From an uncultured Prevotella sp. (GTDB lineage Bacteria > Bacteroidota > Bacteroidia > Bacteroidales > Bacteroidaceae), in assembly GCA_944321645.1 (NCBI GenBank), contig CALUMB010000005.1:16010-80009 (forward strand): a stretch of DNA of 64,000 bases, written 5' to 3'. Shown here piece after piece: positions 47,823 through 57,764 of the stretch. Within the stretch, counting starts at the first letter, position 1, and each line of letters begins with the position of its first letter. A program made the translations under genes and the position numbers. Below the pieces are notes generated by a model. It did no database searches. It was given only the letters and a program-made list of their open reading frames with translations, and was not told where the DNA came from.

Positions 47823-47855
47823 AAAGGCAACGGAGAAAACGTTGCCTTTTCTTTA
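47823..47855 (+). terminator. Terminator of the tRNA-Lys unit
   Basis: AAAGGCAACG and its complement around GAGAAAA, followed by TTCTTTATTTT. Confidence 0.85.
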
Positions 47856-47916
47856 TTTTATGTTATGACAGGGCATTTTTCTATTTAGCCCACTTCCGTA
47901 ATCCAATTTTAATGCG

Positions 47917-47924
47917 TAACTTTG
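47917..47924 (+). promoter_or_regulatory. Putative -7 box of lon
   Basis: TAACTTTG fits the consensus. The in-frame TTG at 47922 is inside this box, so translation should begin at the ATG at 47940 (or 47949). Confidence 0.55.
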
Positions 47925-47939
47925 CATCCCGAAAAAATA

Positions 47940-50411
47940 ATGACATTGATGGACAACAAACAAAATAAAGCATTCTCCATGATTGCCGACATAGAGGGCG
48001 ACTACGGCGACCTGCTTAAATCGACCGACACCCCCGCCTCGCTGCCAATACTGGCGGTGAGGAACCTCGTGCTCTTTCCGGGCGTGGTGTCGCCCATACT
48101 GATAGGGCGCGAGTCGAGCATGAACCTGGTGAAAAGGGCCGACAAGAACAACATAATAATAGGAATAGTATGCCAGCGCGACCCGGAGACCGACGAACCG
48201 GGCAAAAACGACCTATACGACTACGGTGTGTATGCAAGGGTGGTGAAGATACTCACCCTGCCCAACGGCAACATCACGGCCATTGTGCAGGGCTTCGGCA
48301 GATTGCACCTCGACGAGATTTCGCGCAAGAAACCCTACCTCTACGGCAAGGCCACGCCTGCAATGGAAACGGTGCCGGGAAAGGATGACAGCGAATTTAA
48401 CGCCGCCATCGACGACTTGCGCCAGATGACCAACGAATACATAAAGCTGAACGACGACATACCCGAAGAGGCAGCATTCGCAATAAAGAATGTGTCGAAC
48501 AACGTGATGGCACTCAACTTCATTTGCTCGAATATGCCATTCACCATCAAGGACAAGATGGAACTGCTCTGCAAAGACTCCATCAAGGAGAGACTTTTCG
48601 GCACGATGCGCATAATCAACCGTGAACTGTCGCTGCTCAGCCTGAAGCAGGACATAAGGAACAAGACCCGCGACGACATAGACGAGCAACAGCGCAACTA
48701 TTTTCTACAGCAACAGATAAAAAACCTGCAGGCGGAGATTAGCAACGGCGAAAGCTCGCCTGAAAAGCGCGACCTGCTGGAAAAGGCCGCCGACAAGAAA
48801 TGGCCGGAAGAAGTGGCCGCCACGTTTGAGAAAGAGTGCGACAAGCTCGACCAGCTCAACCCGCAAAGCCCCGACTACAACGTGCAGCTTAGCTACCTGC
48901 AGACGCTCGTCGGCCTGCCGTGGGGCGAATATACCGAAGACGACATGAACCTTGGCCGTGCGCAGAAGACTCTCGACAAAGATCACTACGGCATGGAGAA
49001 GGTGAAAGAGCGCATATTGGAATACATCGCCGTGCTTAACCTTCGCGGCGACCTCAAGTCGCCCATACTCTGCCTCTACGGCCCTCCGGGCGTGGGCAAG
49101 ACGAGCCTCGGCAAGAGCATTGCGGCGGCCATGGGCAGGAAATACGTGAGGATGTCGCTCGGCGGACTGCACGACGAAGCCGAAATCAGGGGGCATAGGC
49201 GCACATATATCGGCGCCATGCCTGGCAGAATCATAAAGAACATACAGAAAGCCGGGGCTTCGAACCCGGTGTTCGTGCTCGACGAGATAGACAAGGTGAC
49301 GCAGAACACCGTGAACGGCGACCCCGCGTCGGCACTGCTTGAAGTGCTCGACCCAGAGCAAAACTCCGCCTTCCACGACAACTACCTCGACTTGGACTAC
49401 GACCTCTCGAAGGTGCTCTTCATTGCCACGGCCAACGACCTGAACACCATACCCCGCCCCCTACTCGACCGCATGGAACTGATTGAGGTGAGCGGGTATA
49501 TCACGGAAGAAAAAATCGAGATTGCCAAACGGCACCTCATCCCTAAGGAAAAAGACAACACCGGGCTGGGAAACGAGAAGAAACTTGCCTTCACAAAGCA
49601 AGCAATAGAGAAGATAATTGAGCAGTACACACGCGAAAGCGGCGTGCGCCAGCTCGAAAAACAAATTGACAAGGCACTAAGAAAGCTTGCCTTCAGGAAA
49701 GCTAAAGACGGGGAGCTGCCGTACACAAAAATCACTCCTGACGAGATTGAGGACTTGCTCGGCAAGCCGCCTTTCTACCGCGACATATACCAAGGCAACG
49801 ACTATGCCGGAGTTGTGACAGGGCTGGCTTGGACGAGCGTTGGCGGCGAAATCCTGTTCATCGAGACAAGCCTTAGCAAGGGCAAAGGCTCGAAACTCAC
49901 GCTGACGGGCAATCTCGGCGACGTGATGAAGGAATCGGCCATACTCGCACTCGAATATGTAAAAGCCCACGCCGAAACATTAGGCATCGACTACCGCATC
50001 TTCGACCACTGGAACATACACATCCATGTGCCGGAAGGGGCTACGCCAAAGGACGGCCCGTCGGCAGGCATAACCATTGCCACATCCATTGCTTCGGCAC
50101 TGACGCAGCGCAAGGTGCGCAAGAACACAGCCATGACGGGTGAAATAACCCTGCGCGGCAAGGTACTGCCCGTGGGAGGCATAAAAGAGAAAATCCTGGC
50201 GGCCAAACGTGCTGGCATAACGGACATCGTGATGTGCAAGGACAATCAGAAGGACATCGACGAAATACCGGAAATCTACCTCAAGGGCGTAAGTTTCCAC
50301 TACGTGGAGAACGTGCAGGACGTGTGGAACTTCGCGCTGACTGACGAATTGGTGGACAACCCGCTGAAGTTTGAAATAAGCGAAGAAGACGGCAAGGACA
50401 AAAAGCAATGA
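47940..50411 (+). CDS. lon: ATP-dependent protease Lon
   Basis: About 823 residues from the ATG at 47940 ([20 protein letters not shown]). The N-terminal substrate-binding domain begins with [18 protein letters not shown]. The AAA+ module has [19 protein letters not shown] and FVLDEIDK. The C-terminal protease has the catalytic Ser in [10 protein letters not shown] and Lys in [15 protein letters not shown]. It degrades misfolded and regulatory proteins in the cytoplasm. Its last codon overlaps tgt by 4 bases (ATGA), so lon, tgt and probably lptG-like are one operon. Confidence 0.97.
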   Translation: MTLMDNKQNKAFSMIADIEGDYGDLLKSTDTPASLPILAVRNLVLFPGVVSPILIGRESSMNLVKRADKNNIIIGIVCQRDPETDEPGKNDLYDYGVYARVVKILTLPNGNITAIVQGFGRLHLDEISRKKPYLYGKATPAMETVPGKDDSEFNAAIDDLRQMTNEYIKLNDDIPEEAAFAIKNVSNNVMALNFICSNMPFTIKDKMELLCKDSIKERLFGTMRIINRELSLLSLKQDIRNKTRDDIDEQQRNYFLQQQIKNLQAEISNGESSPEKRDLLEKAADKKWPEEVAATFEKECDKLDQLNPQSPDYNVQLSYLQTLVGLPWGEYTEDDMNLGRAQKTLDKDHYGMEKVKERILEYIAVLNLRGDLKSPILCLYGPPGVGKTSLGKSIAAAMGRKYVRMSLGGLHDEAEIRGHRRTYIGAMPGRIIKNIQKAGASNPVFVLDEIDKVTQNTVNGDPASALLEVLDPEQNSAFHDNYLDLDYDLSKVLFIATANDLNTIPRPLLDRMELIEVSGYITEEKIEIAKRHLIPKEKDNTGLGNEKKLAFTKQAIEKIIEQYTRESGVRQLEKQIDKALRKLAFRKAKDGELPYTKITPDEIEDLLGKPPFYRDIYQGNDYAGVVTGLAWTSVGGEILFIETSLSKGKGSKLTLTGNLGDVMKESAILALEYVKAHAETLGIDYRIFDHWNIHIHVPEGATPKDGPSAGITIATSIASALTQRKVRKNTAMTGEITLRGKVLPVGGIKEKILAAKRAGITDIVMCKDNQKDIDEIPEIYLKGVSFHYVENVQDVWNFALTDELVDNPLKFEISEEDGKDKKQ

Positions 50412-51535
50412 CATTTGAACTGCAACATACCGACCCTTGTTCCGACGCGAGGACTGGCCTGATAACCACTGCCCACGGCGTGATAAGAACTCCGATTTTC
50501 ATGCCTGTTGGAACGTGCGGCAGCGTAAAAGGCGTACATTTCTCTGAGTTGAAGGAACAGGTCGGCGCACAAATCATTCTCGGCAACACCTACCACCTGT
50601 ATCTGAGGCCTGGTCTGGACACACTAAGGTCGGCCGGTGGGCTGCACAGCTTTATCGGTTGGGACAGGCCGATACTGACTGATTCTGGCGGGTTCCAGGT
50701 GTTTTCGCTCACAAGCATTAGGAAACTGAAGGAAGAAGGCTGCGAGTTCCGCTCACATATCGACGGGTCAAAGCATACATTCACCCCTGAAAACGTGGTG
50801 GACACGCAACGCATAATCGGGGCCGACATAATGATGGCTTTCGACGAATGTCCGCCCGGCGAAAGCGACTATGCCTACGCGAAGAAGAGCCTGGGCCTGA
50901 CGCAACGCTGGCTCGACAGATGCATAAAGCGGTTTGGGGAGACAGAGCCGTTGTATGGCCACGAACAGAGTCTATTTCCCATCGTACAGGGATGCACCTA
51001 CAAAGACTTACGGACTGAAGCGGCAAAGTTTGTGGCCGACAAGGGAGCCGACGGCAATGCCATCGGCGGCTTGGCCGTGGGCGAGCCGACGGAAGTGATG
51101 TACGAGATGATAGAAGTGGTAAATGGTATCTTGCCCAAAGACAAGCCTCGCTACCTCATGGGGGTTGGCACGCCACAAAACATACTCGAAGGCATTGAGC
51201 GTGGCGTGGATATGTTTGACTGCGTTATGCCGACCAGAAACGGGCGCAACGCAATGCTGTTCACGTACGACGGAACGATGAACATGAGGAACAAGAAATG
51301 GGAAAAGGATTTCTCGCCCATCGACCCTGATGGATGCGAGACTGACAAGGTGTACACAAAAGCCTACCTCCACCATTTGTTCAAGGCCGGCGAACTGCTT
51401 GCCATGCAAATAGCGAGCATACACAACGCTGCGTTCTACCTGCGCCTTGTCACCGATGCGCGCAAGCACATCGAGCAAGGAGACTTCGTTGCGTGGAAGC
51501 GGAGCGTGATAGGCAATCTTGCACGGCGCATTTAA
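50408..51535 (+). CDS. tgt: tRNA-guanine transglycosylase (queuosine pathway), with reduced zinc site
   Basis: 375 residues. The catalytic region TDSGGFQVFS and the second Asp in DCVMPTRNGRNAM are intact. It exchanges the wobble guanine of GUN-anticodon tRNAs for preQ1. The usual C-terminal zinc motif CxCxxC is not kept: at the matching spacing the residues are Asp308, Cys310 and Asp313 (within DPDGCETDKVYTKAYLHHL), while the His of SIHN remains. Starts 4 bases inside lon. Confidence 0.94.
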   Translation: MTFELQHTDPCSDARTGLITTAHGVIRTPIFMPVGTCGSVKGVHFSELKEQVGAQIILGNTYHLYLRPGLDTLRSAGGLHSFIGWDRPILTDSGGFQVFSLTSIRKLKEEGCEFRSHIDGSKHTFTPENVVDTQRIIGADIMMAFDECPPGESDYAYAKKSLGLTQRWLDRCIKRFGETEPLYGHEQSLFPIVQGCTYKDLRTEAAKFVADKGADGNAIGGLAVGEPTEVMYEMIEVVNGILPKDKPRYLMGVGTPQNILEGIERGVDMFDCVMPTRNGRNAMLFTYDGTMNMRNKKWEKDFSPIDPDGCETDKVYTKAYLHHLFKAGELLAMQIASIHNAAFYLRLVTDARKHIEQGDFVAWKRSVIGNLARRI

Positions 51536-51558
51536 AAATATAAAGCACGATTCCCCAC

Positions 51559-52779
51559 ATGAAACATAGCATTATGAGGAAATGGCAAGAGGCACGAAAC
51601 AGGTTGCGCGGCGCAACGCATCGTGCAGCTCCTGTAGGCTCGTTTGTGGCAAAGGCAGTCGGTGTCTTGGGCAAAGTCAACCCTTTCAGGTATGTAAAGA
51701 AAATCGACCGCTACATCATAAAGAAATTCATAGGCACATATTTCTACTCCATTGCCCTCATAATTTCAATCTCGATTGTATTTGACATAAACGAAAATCT
51801 GGCCAAGTTCAGCACGAACAACGCCCCACTGCGGGCAATAGTGTTCGACTACTACGCCAACTTCGTGCCGTATTTCGCCAATTTGTTCAGCCCGCTATTC
51901 GTGTTTATCGCGGTGATTTTCTTCACCTCAAAGCTCGCCGGCAACTCGGAGATAATTGCCATGATGGCCTGCGGCATGAGTTTCAAGCGGCTTCTCAGGC
52001 CATACATGATCTCAGCCGCTCTCATATCGGCCTTGAACTTTTATCTTGGAGCTTATGTCATACCGCAAGGCACTGTGGTAAGGCACAATTTCGAGTCGCT
52101 TTACAAGAACAACAGGAAAAACACGTCTGCAAGCAACGTGCAGTTGCAAGTGGGCGACGGGGTGATAGCCTACATAGCCCAATATGACAACATACACAAG
52201 ACAGGCTATGGCTTCTCTCTCGACAAGTTCGAGAACAAAAAGCTCGTGAGCCACATGACGGCCAACATCATACAATACGACACCATATCCGACAGCCGCT
52301 ACCACTGGAAAGCCATCAACTACAAAATCCGGACGCTGAAAGGCATGAGGGAACACATAACCAGCGGTATGGAAATGGACACCACGGTGATGATGGAACC
52401 AATGGACTTGGTGTTTAGCAAAGGCCAGCAAGAAACGTTCACCAGCCCGGAACTGAAACGCTATATATCTAAGCAGAAAGACCGCGGGTCGAGCAATGTC
52501 GTGCAATACGAAGTGGAATACCACAAGCGCATAGCCACTTGCTTTGCATCGTTCATACTAACCATCATCGGCGCAAGCCTGAGTTCACGCAAGCGCAAGG
52601 GTGGCATGGGCGTGTATCTCGGCATAGGACTCGCATTGAGCTTCTCTTACATATTGCTGCAAACAGTAAGCGCGACATTCGCCATCAACGCCAACACCCC
52701 ACCGATGCTGGCCGCATGGATTCCAAACATACTTTATTTCTTTATTGCATATTTCTGTTATAAAAAAGCACCGAACTAA
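51559..52779 (+). CDS. LptF/LptG-family permease (YjgP/YjgQ type)
   Basis: 406 residues. The core begins at about residue 45 (YVKKIDRYIIKKFIGTYFYSIALIISISIVFD). There are three N-terminal membrane helices, a periplasmic beta domain (about 155-310), then three C-terminal helices (YHKRIATCFASFILTIIGASL...). It would work with LptB and LptC in moving lipopolysaccharide to the outer membrane. The 40 residues before the core are basic and not typical; a start at Met6 (51574) is possible, and no later Met precedes the core closely. It is 23 bases after tgt. Confidence 0.9.
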   Translation: MKHSIMRKWQEARNRLRGATHRAAPVGSFVAKAVGVLGKVNPFRYVKKIDRYIIKKFIGTYFYSIALIISISIVFDINENLAKFSTNNAPLRAIVFDYYANFVPYFANLFSPLFVFIAVIFFTSKLAGNSEIIAMMACGMSFKRLLRPYMISAALISALNFYLGAYVIPQGTVVRHNFESLYKNNRKNTSASNVQLQVGDGVIAYIAQYDNIHKTGYGFSLDKFENKKLVSHMTANIIQYDTISDSRYHWKAINYKIRTLKGMREHITSGMEMDTTVMMEPMDLVFSKGQQETFTSPELKRYISKQKDRGSSNVVQYEVEYHKRIATCFASFILTIIGASLSSRKRKGGMGVYLGIGLALSFSYILLQTVSATFAINANTPPMLAAWIPNILYFFIAYFCYKKAPN

Positions 52780-52781
52780 TT

Positions 52782-54137
52782 ATGAGATTTGAAGAAACAG
52801 ACTTAAACGACAACATACTTGACGCTCTGTATGATATGCATTTCGACGAATGCACGCCCATACAGGAAAAGTGCATACCTGAAATTCTCGACGGGAGGGA
52901 CATCATTGGCGTCGCACAGACCGGAACAGGCAAGACTGCGGCATATCTCCTTCCCATACTCAGCCTGCTCGACGACGGCGGTTACCCTCAAGATGCCATC
53001 AACTGCATCGTAATGTCGCCAACCCGCGAACTCGCACAACAGATTGACCAAGCAATGCAAGGCTTCGGCTACTACCTCAACGGCGTGAGCAGCGTGGCTG
53101 TGTATGGTGGCAACGACGGCAACCGTTACGACCAGGAATACAAGAGTCTGAAACTTGGGGCTGATGTCGTGATAGCCACTCCTGGGCGTTTTCTCAGTCA
53201 CATAAGGATGGGGAACGTTGATTTGAGCAAGGTGAGCTTCTTTGTGCTCGACGAAGCCGACCGTATGCTCGACATGGGATTCAGCGACGACATAATGCAG
53301 ATAGCCAAGAAACTGCCGCAAGATGTCCAGACAATAATGTTCTCGGCCACTATGCCAGACAAAATCCAGCAGCTGGCAAAGACATTGCTCAAGAACCCGG
53401 TTGAAGTGAAGATAGCCGTGAGCAAGCCTGCCGAAAAAATCCAGCAGTCGGCCTACGTCTGCCACGAGTCGCAGAAGATAGGCATAATCAAGTATCTGTT
53501 CGGCACCGACCAGCTAAAGCGCGTGATTATTTTCTCCGGCAAAAAAGACAAGGTGAAGGAAATAAGCCGCGAACTGCAACGCCTCAAGATAAACTGTTGC
53601 CAGATGCACAGCGACCTCACACAGCAGGAACGCGACGAGGTGATGTACGAATTTAAGTCGGGGCAAAGAGACGTCCTCGTGGCAACCGACATTGTCGCAC
53701 GCGGCATAGACATCGACGACATAAGCATGGTCATCAACTACGATGTGCCGCATGATGCCGAAGACTACGTACACCGCATTGGACGCACGGCCCGCGCCGA
53801 CCGCGACGGCATAGCCATCACGTTTGTAAACGACAAAGATATGTACGCTTTTGGCCAGATTGAATCTTTCTTGGGAAAAGAGATAACGAAAAACCAACTG
53901 CCGGAGAGCCTCGGACAAGGCCCGGAATATGTGGTGGAAAAGAAAAAAGGCGGCGACAAGCCACGCCACCGAGGCAAAGGGCGCAACCAACGACACGGCA
54001 GGCGTGGAAAGCAAGCAACCGGCACAGCAAAGGCAAGCAACGAAAACGCCGAAGCCAAGAAAAAGCCGAACAACAGGAGAAGGCACCGCTCTCCGAAGAA
54101 ACCTTCAGGCAACGACAACACGCAAAGCCAAGAATGA
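52782..54137 (+). CDS. DEAD-box RNA helicase
   Basis: 451 residues, beginning 2 bases after the lptG-like stop. Helicase motifs: Q motif in FDECTPIQEKCIP, I AQTGTGKTAAY, Ia PTREL, Ib TPGR, II VLDEADRMLDMGF, III SATMPD, IVa/V ARGIDIDD and VI HRIGRTAR. The last 75 residues are a basic, Arg/Lys/Asn-rich tail (KPRHRGKGRNQRHGRRGKQ), which would bind RNA. It probably acts in ribosome assembly or RNA decay. Which of the RhlE/CsdA-like groups it belongs to cannot be settled here. A terminator follows. Confidence 0.93.
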   Translation: MRFEETDLNDNILDALYDMHFDECTPIQEKCIPEILDGRDIIGVAQTGTGKTAAYLLPILSLLDDGGYPQDAINCIVMSPTRELAQQIDQAMQGFGYYLNGVSSVAVYGGNDGNRYDQEYKSLKLGADVVIATPGRFLSHIRMGNVDLSKVSFFVLDEADRMLDMGFSDDIMQIAKKLPQDVQTIMFSATMPDKIQQLAKTLLKNPVEVKIAVSKPAEKIQQSAYVCHESQKIGIIKYLFGTDQLKRVIIFSGKKDKVKEISRELQRLKINCCQMHSDLTQQERDEVMYEFKSGQRDVLVATDIVARGIDIDDISMVINYDVPHDAEDYVHRIGRTARADRDGIAITFVNDKDMYAFGQIESFLGKEITKNQLPESLGQGPEYVVEKKKGGDKPRHRGKGRNQRHGRRGKQATGTAKASNENAEAKKKPNNRRRHRSPKKPSGNDNTQSQE

Positions 54138-54150
54138 CGCATACATTTAA

Positions 54151-54190
54151 AAGAGGGTGTGCCGGAAATCCGGGCGCACCCTCTTCGCGT
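54151..54190 (+). terminator. Terminator after the DEAD-box gene
   Basis: AAGAGGGTGTGCCGG pairs with CCGGGCGCACCCTCTT with one bulge, loop AAAT, then TTCGCGTTTTG. Confidence 0.75.
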
Positions 54191-54271
54191 TTTGTTTCGT
54201 TGGCTGTCATCATCTGATATATTATGCCCGCATCCTATTGCCTGCAACAAAATAAGGAGGAGCGGACACCA

Positions 54272-54925
54272 TCAGCGTTCATCTTCTCCTTTCACGCTTT
54301 CACCGCCCTTCAATAGTGGCAGCGAAACATGGTGCCTGACAGCCCAAAACCTTATGGAGCAAGTTATCACAAAGCTGGCTATGACCGTGAGTTGTATTGG
54401 CACGCCAAACTCCGCAAGCCCCCAATACACCAAGCCGCCGGCCACACTTGCCATCGCATAGATTTCCTTTCGCAGTATCACAGGCTCGTTGTTAAGCAAA
54501 ATGTCGCGTATTACGCCTCCGGCGGCACCCGTTATGCAGCCCATGATGATTGCCACCCAAAACGGCTGGCCATAGTCCAAACTTTTCTGTATTCCCGCTA
54601 TGGTAAACAGTGCGAGGCCGAAAGTGTCGAACACAAACCACGCATTCTGCAACCGCTCCATGTAGCGCGAAAAGGCTATTACCATGCAAAGGGCAATTGC
54701 CGTACATATTATATATATGGGATTGGTCATCCAAAAAGGCGTAGCCCCAAGCATTACGTCACGAATAGTACCGCCACCTATGGCTACGGCAATGCCGCAC
54801 ACATAGCCGCCAAACCAGTCAAAATGCTTCGCGGCAGCGTGGCGTATGCCAGAAATGGCAAACGCAAACGTGCCAAGAAACTCTATCAACTGTTGAACAG
54901 TTGCCATCGTTACCTCTTCCGTCAT
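54272..54925 (-). CDS. TRIC-like/UPF0126 membrane channel protein
   Basis: 217 residues with seven hydrophobic segments. It shows the two internal glycine-rich repeats of the family: AVAIGGGTIRDVMLG and ITGAAGGVIRDILLNN. Bacterial members form trimeric cation channels homologous to TRIC, and some act as glycine transporters; the substrate cannot be read from sequence. The start at 54925 overlaps the preceding dehydrogenase by 4 bases (ATGA), favouring it over the Met 6 codons later. Confidence 0.85.
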   Translation of the reverse strand: MTEEVTMATVQQLIEFLGTFAFAISGIRHAAAKHFDWFGGYVCGIAVAIGGGTIRDVMLGATPFWMTNPIYIICTAIALCMVIAFSRYMERLQNAWFVFDTFGLALFTIAGIQKSLDYGQPFWVAIIMGCITGAAGGVIRDILLNNEPVILRKEIYAMASVAGGLVYWGLAEFGVPIQLTVIASFVITCSIRFWAVRHHVSLPLLKGGESVKGEDER

Positions 54926-55887
54926 TTATTCACAACGTTGGTCGGATTGCCAGCAATATATGATTTCAGGTTTTTCACGGCAATGTCCATCAGCCTCACC
55001 CTCGCTTCGTATGTCGCCCAGGCTATATGCGGGGTGATGAAGGCGTTAGGTGCGCTAAGCAGCGGGGTGTCTTCAGCCGGAGGCTCCTGGCACATGACAT
55101 CGGCCCCATAAGCGCCGAGTTGCCCTTCGCGCAAGGCGGCAGCTACGTCAGCTTCGTTTACCAACGGCCCTCGCCCGGTGTTTATCAATATTGCGCCACG
55201 CTTCATCCGCTTGATGGTCTGCTCACAAACCAAGCCTCGCGTAGTGTCTGTAAGCGGGCAGTGCAATGTCAGAATGTCGCTCACGCCGAAAAGTCCGTCC
55301 AAGGTTGTCTTTTGAATGCCAGGAGGCAGCGATGCCGAGTTTTTGCTTGTATAGGCAAATACGTCCATGCCAAAGTCGTGGGCAATTCGCGCAACCTTCA
55401 TGCCAATGTTACCAAGCCCCACTATACCGATTGTCTTTCCAGCAAGTTCGTGGAGAGTTCCGTCCCAGTAGCAGAAATCCTCACACCGGCTCCATCTCTT
55501 GTTGCAGTTTTGCGAGGCGTAGTGCGCCACCTTGTTCGTGATGTTCAATATGTGGGCAAAAGTCATTTGCGCCACGCTGTCTGTACTATATGCCGGTATG
55601 TTCGTCACGCATATCCCGCGGGCCGTTGCGGCTGCAGTGTCCACGATGTTATAACCAGTGGCCAGCACGCCAATATATTTAAGTTTAGGCAGGCTGCCCA
55701 TCGTCTTAGCGTCGATTGCCACTTTGTTTGTAAGCAACGCATCGGCATCCTTGCTGCGTTCTAAAAGCTCGTCGGGGTGGGTGCGCGGATAGACCGTCAC
55801 CTCACCCATGGCCTCCATTTCACTCCAAGACAAGTCGCCGGGATTCATCCCGTAACCGTCCAAAACAACTATTTTCATTTTTTTCAA
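54922..55887 (-). CDS. D-2-hydroxyacid dehydrogenase (glycerate/hydroxypyruvate type)
   Basis: 321 residues. NAD binding is at VGLGNIGMKVARIA; the catalytic Arg is in INTGRGPLVNE, the Glu in GADVMCQEP and the His in ITPHIAW. It reduces a 2-keto acid such as hydroxypyruvate with NADH; the exact acid is not decided. It is 15 bases downstream of rarA and overlaps the channel gene, so rarA, this gene and the channel form one minus-strand operon. Confidence 0.9.
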   Translation of the reverse strand: MKKMKIVVLDGYGMNPGDLSWSEMEAMGEVTVYPRTHPDELLERSKDADALLTNKVAIDAKTMGSLPKLKYIGVLATGYNIVDTAAATARGICVTNIPAYSTDSVAQMTFAHILNITNKVAHYASQNCNKRWSRCEDFCYWDGTLHELAGKTIGIVGLGNIGMKVARIAHDFGMDVFAYTSKNSASLPPGIQKTTLDGLFGVSDILTLHCPLTDTTRGLVCEQTIKRMKRGAILINTGRGPLVNEADVAAALREGQLGAYGADVMCQEPPAEDTPLLSAPNAFITPHIAWATYEARVRLMDIAVKNLKSYIAGNPTNVVNK

Positions 55888-55902
55888 ATATATGATATAT
55901 CC

Positions 55903-57177
55903 TCATTTATCAAATCTCTCCCCCCAGCACTCGCGCATCCGTTGGCTAAGCTTGTCCTCCGCAGGGTTATGTTGCGGATGCCAGAACCTTTCCGCCGCCA
56001 GCGCATCTGGCAAATACTGCTGCACGGCAAAGTTGCCCGGGCGGTCATGCGGGTAGATGTAGCCGTCGTGGTAGCCAAGGTCTTTCATAAGTTTCGTCGG
56101 GGCGTTACGCAAGTGTAGTGGCACGGGGTGGTTGCCGCTGTGGCGCACTTCCCCAAGGGCCTTGTCTATGCCAAGGTACGCAGAGTTGCTCTTAGCGCTC
56201 GTGGCAAGGTAAACGGTGGCTTCCGCCAATGGTATCCGGCCTTCGGGCCAGCCGATTTTTGCCACTGCGTCGAAGGCAGCATTTGCCAACAACAGCGCAT
56301 TGGGGTTGGCCAGCCCAATGTCTTCGGCAGCGCTTATCACGAGCCGGCGGGCTATAAACTTTGGGTCTTCGCCTCCCTCAATCATCCTTGCCAGCCAATA
56401 AAGGGCAGCGTCTGGGTCGCTGCCGCGTATGCTCTTTATAAAGGCGGAAATAATGTCGTAGTGCATCTCACCGTCCTTGTCGTAGGCCAGCGGATTTTGC
56501 TGAAGCCTCTCGGCCACGGTAGCGTCCGTTATTTCCACATCTCCGGTCGGCGACGCCTCTACCACAAGTTCGAGTATGTTCAGCAACTTTCTTGCGTCGC
56601 CGCCACTATACCGCAGCAGCGCGTCTGTCTCCGTCAGTTTGACGTTGCGCTTTTGCAGTTCGGCATCTTTGGCTATGGCACGGTGCAGCAGCGTGAGCAA
56701 GTCGTCTTTGTCCAACGGCTTGAGCACATAGAGCTGGCAGCGCGATAGCAATGGCCGTATCACTTCAAACGAAGGGTTCTCGGTCGTAGCGCCGATGAGC
56801 GTCACAACCCCTTTTTCCACTGCGCCAAGCAGCGAGTCTTGTTGCGACTTGCTGAACCTGTGTATTTCGTCAATGAACAAAATGGGCGAGACACTTCCGA
56901 AGAACCTGCCCTTACGGGCTTTCTCTATCACCTCCCTGACATCTTTCACGCCGCTTGTCACCGCGCTTAACGTATAAAAAGGCGTTTCGAGTTTGGCAGC
57001 GATGATTTGCGCCAAGGTGGTCTTACCCACGCCCGGCGGCCCCCACAGTATAAACGAGGGAATCCGGCCTGCGTCTATCATCTTTCGCAGCACGGCTCCC
57101 TGCCCCACCAAGTGCTTCTGGCCCACATAGTCGTCAAGCGTCCTTGGCCTTAGTCTTTCAGCTAATGGTTCTGGCAT
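55903..57177 (-). CDS. rarA: Replication-associated recombination protein RarA (MgsA/WHIP family AAA+)
   Basis: 424 residues: clamp-loader-like AAA+ ATPase with Walker [17 protein letters not shown], Walker B ILFIDEIHRFSKSQQD, sensor IGATTENPSF and Arg finger region SRCQLYVL, then the C-terminal tetramerisation domain (YDKDGEMHYDIISAFIKSIRGSDPDAALYWLARMIEGGEDP). It acts at stalled replication forks. The -7 box ends 11 bases before the ATG, so the leader is very short or absent. Confidence 0.95.
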   Translation of the reverse strand: MPEPLAERLRPRTLDDYVGQKHLVGQGAVLRKMIDAGRIPSFILWGPPGVGKTTLAQIIAAKLETPFYTLSAVTSGVKDVREVIEKARKGRFFGSVSPILFIDEIHRFSKSQQDSLLGAVEKGVVTLIGATTENPSFEVIRPLLSRCQLYVLKPLDKDDLLTLLHRAIAKDAELQKRNVKLTETDALLRYSGGDARKLLNILELVVEASPTGDVEITDATVAERLQQNPLAYDKDGEMHYDIISAFIKSIRGSDPDAALYWLARMIEGGEDPKFIARRLVISAAEDIGLANPNALLLANAAFDAVAKIGWPEGRIPLAEATVYLATSAKSNSAYLGIDKALGEVRHSGNHPVPLHLRNAPTKLMKDLGYHDGYIYPHDRPGNFAVQQYLPDALAAERFWHPQHNPAEDKLSQRMRECWGERFDK

Positions 57178-57187
57178 AATCAGCAGA

Positions 57188-57195
57188 CAAAGGTA
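57188..57195 (-). promoter_or_regulatory. Putative -7 box of rarA
   Basis: The complement reads TACCTTTG, so transcription would begin within a few bases of the start codon at 57177. No -33 box at the normal distance. Confidence 0.5.
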
Positions 57196-57259
57196 CTAAT
57201 TAATTCGCAAACGGGTTGCCTGCGAAAATTAAAAAATATGAATATCCACACTCTGCCCA

Positions 57260-57480
57260 TACTTGCAAATATGCAACTAAAAAACGTTCTGCGGCAGCCG
57301 AATTTCACCTTGCGACATGCCGATGCCACAAAACGGCCTGTTTTGGGCTGCGATATGGCCTGTTTCAGAAGCCAAAACGGCACGTTTCGCAATCCCAAAC
57401 GGCGCATTTCGCAACACATTGAATGTCAAGCGATTAACCGGAACAAGGATTATCGGTGCTGTTAACATAAAAATGTTAAT
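57260..57480 (+). repeat. 221-bp intergenic repeat element, copy C (22-bp-phased palindromic units)
   Basis: It begins with the 23 bases shared with copy A (57260-57282) and ends with a TTAACA...TGTTAA hairpin (57462-57479). Inside are four units 22 bp apart, at offsets 72, 94, 116 and 138 of the element (AAACGG, ATATGG, AAACGG, AAACGG), the same offsets as in copy A. Between the shared parts similarity is only moderate, so the unit spacing is better kept than the sequence. It lies between rarA and the acidic hypothetical gene, divergently transcribed. The 57481-57699 stretch that follows holds no convincing gene; a 62-codon frame from 57528 lacks support. Confidence 0.75.
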
Positions 57481-57699
57481 CGCTGTATGTGGCGGCGACT
57501 GGGCGAACGGGCCGTTTGCGGACATTCATGCTCAAAGCAATAGACAATCTGCGTTTTAGCAACCAAAGCCACCTCTATAAAGAAGCGCTCGCCATTGGCA
57601 AGCTGAACATTAGGCACAGAATAAGCATGGCCGTAAAAAATCAGGACAGTTTGTTGGGATGCCTAAACGAGCCATCCTTCAAGAATTATCACCAAAAAC

Positions 57700-57730
57700 T
57701 TGTACAAGCAAAATAAAGTATATACATTTG
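57700..57730 (+). promoter_or_regulatory. Promoter of the acidic hypothetical gene
   Basis: TTG (57700-57702), 20 bases, TACATTTG (57723-57730). The leader is about 28 bases. Confidence 0.7.
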
Positions 57731-57764
57731 CAGCCGAAATACTAAATCAGAGAGAACACATAGG

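Larger units (their letters stand above)
47630..47825 (+). repeat. Tandem duplication of a tRNA-Lys unit (104-bp period)
   Basis: 47630-47721 and 47734-47825 are identical over 92 bases, covering each tRNA plus 5 bases before and 14 after. The offset is 104 bases. Confidence 0.9.

Noticed and set aside
57528-57716. A 62-codon frame starting MLKAIDNLRFSNQSHLYKE
   Set aside because: Looks protein-like, but has no promoter of its own, runs into the promoter of the next gene and has no known relatives I can recall.
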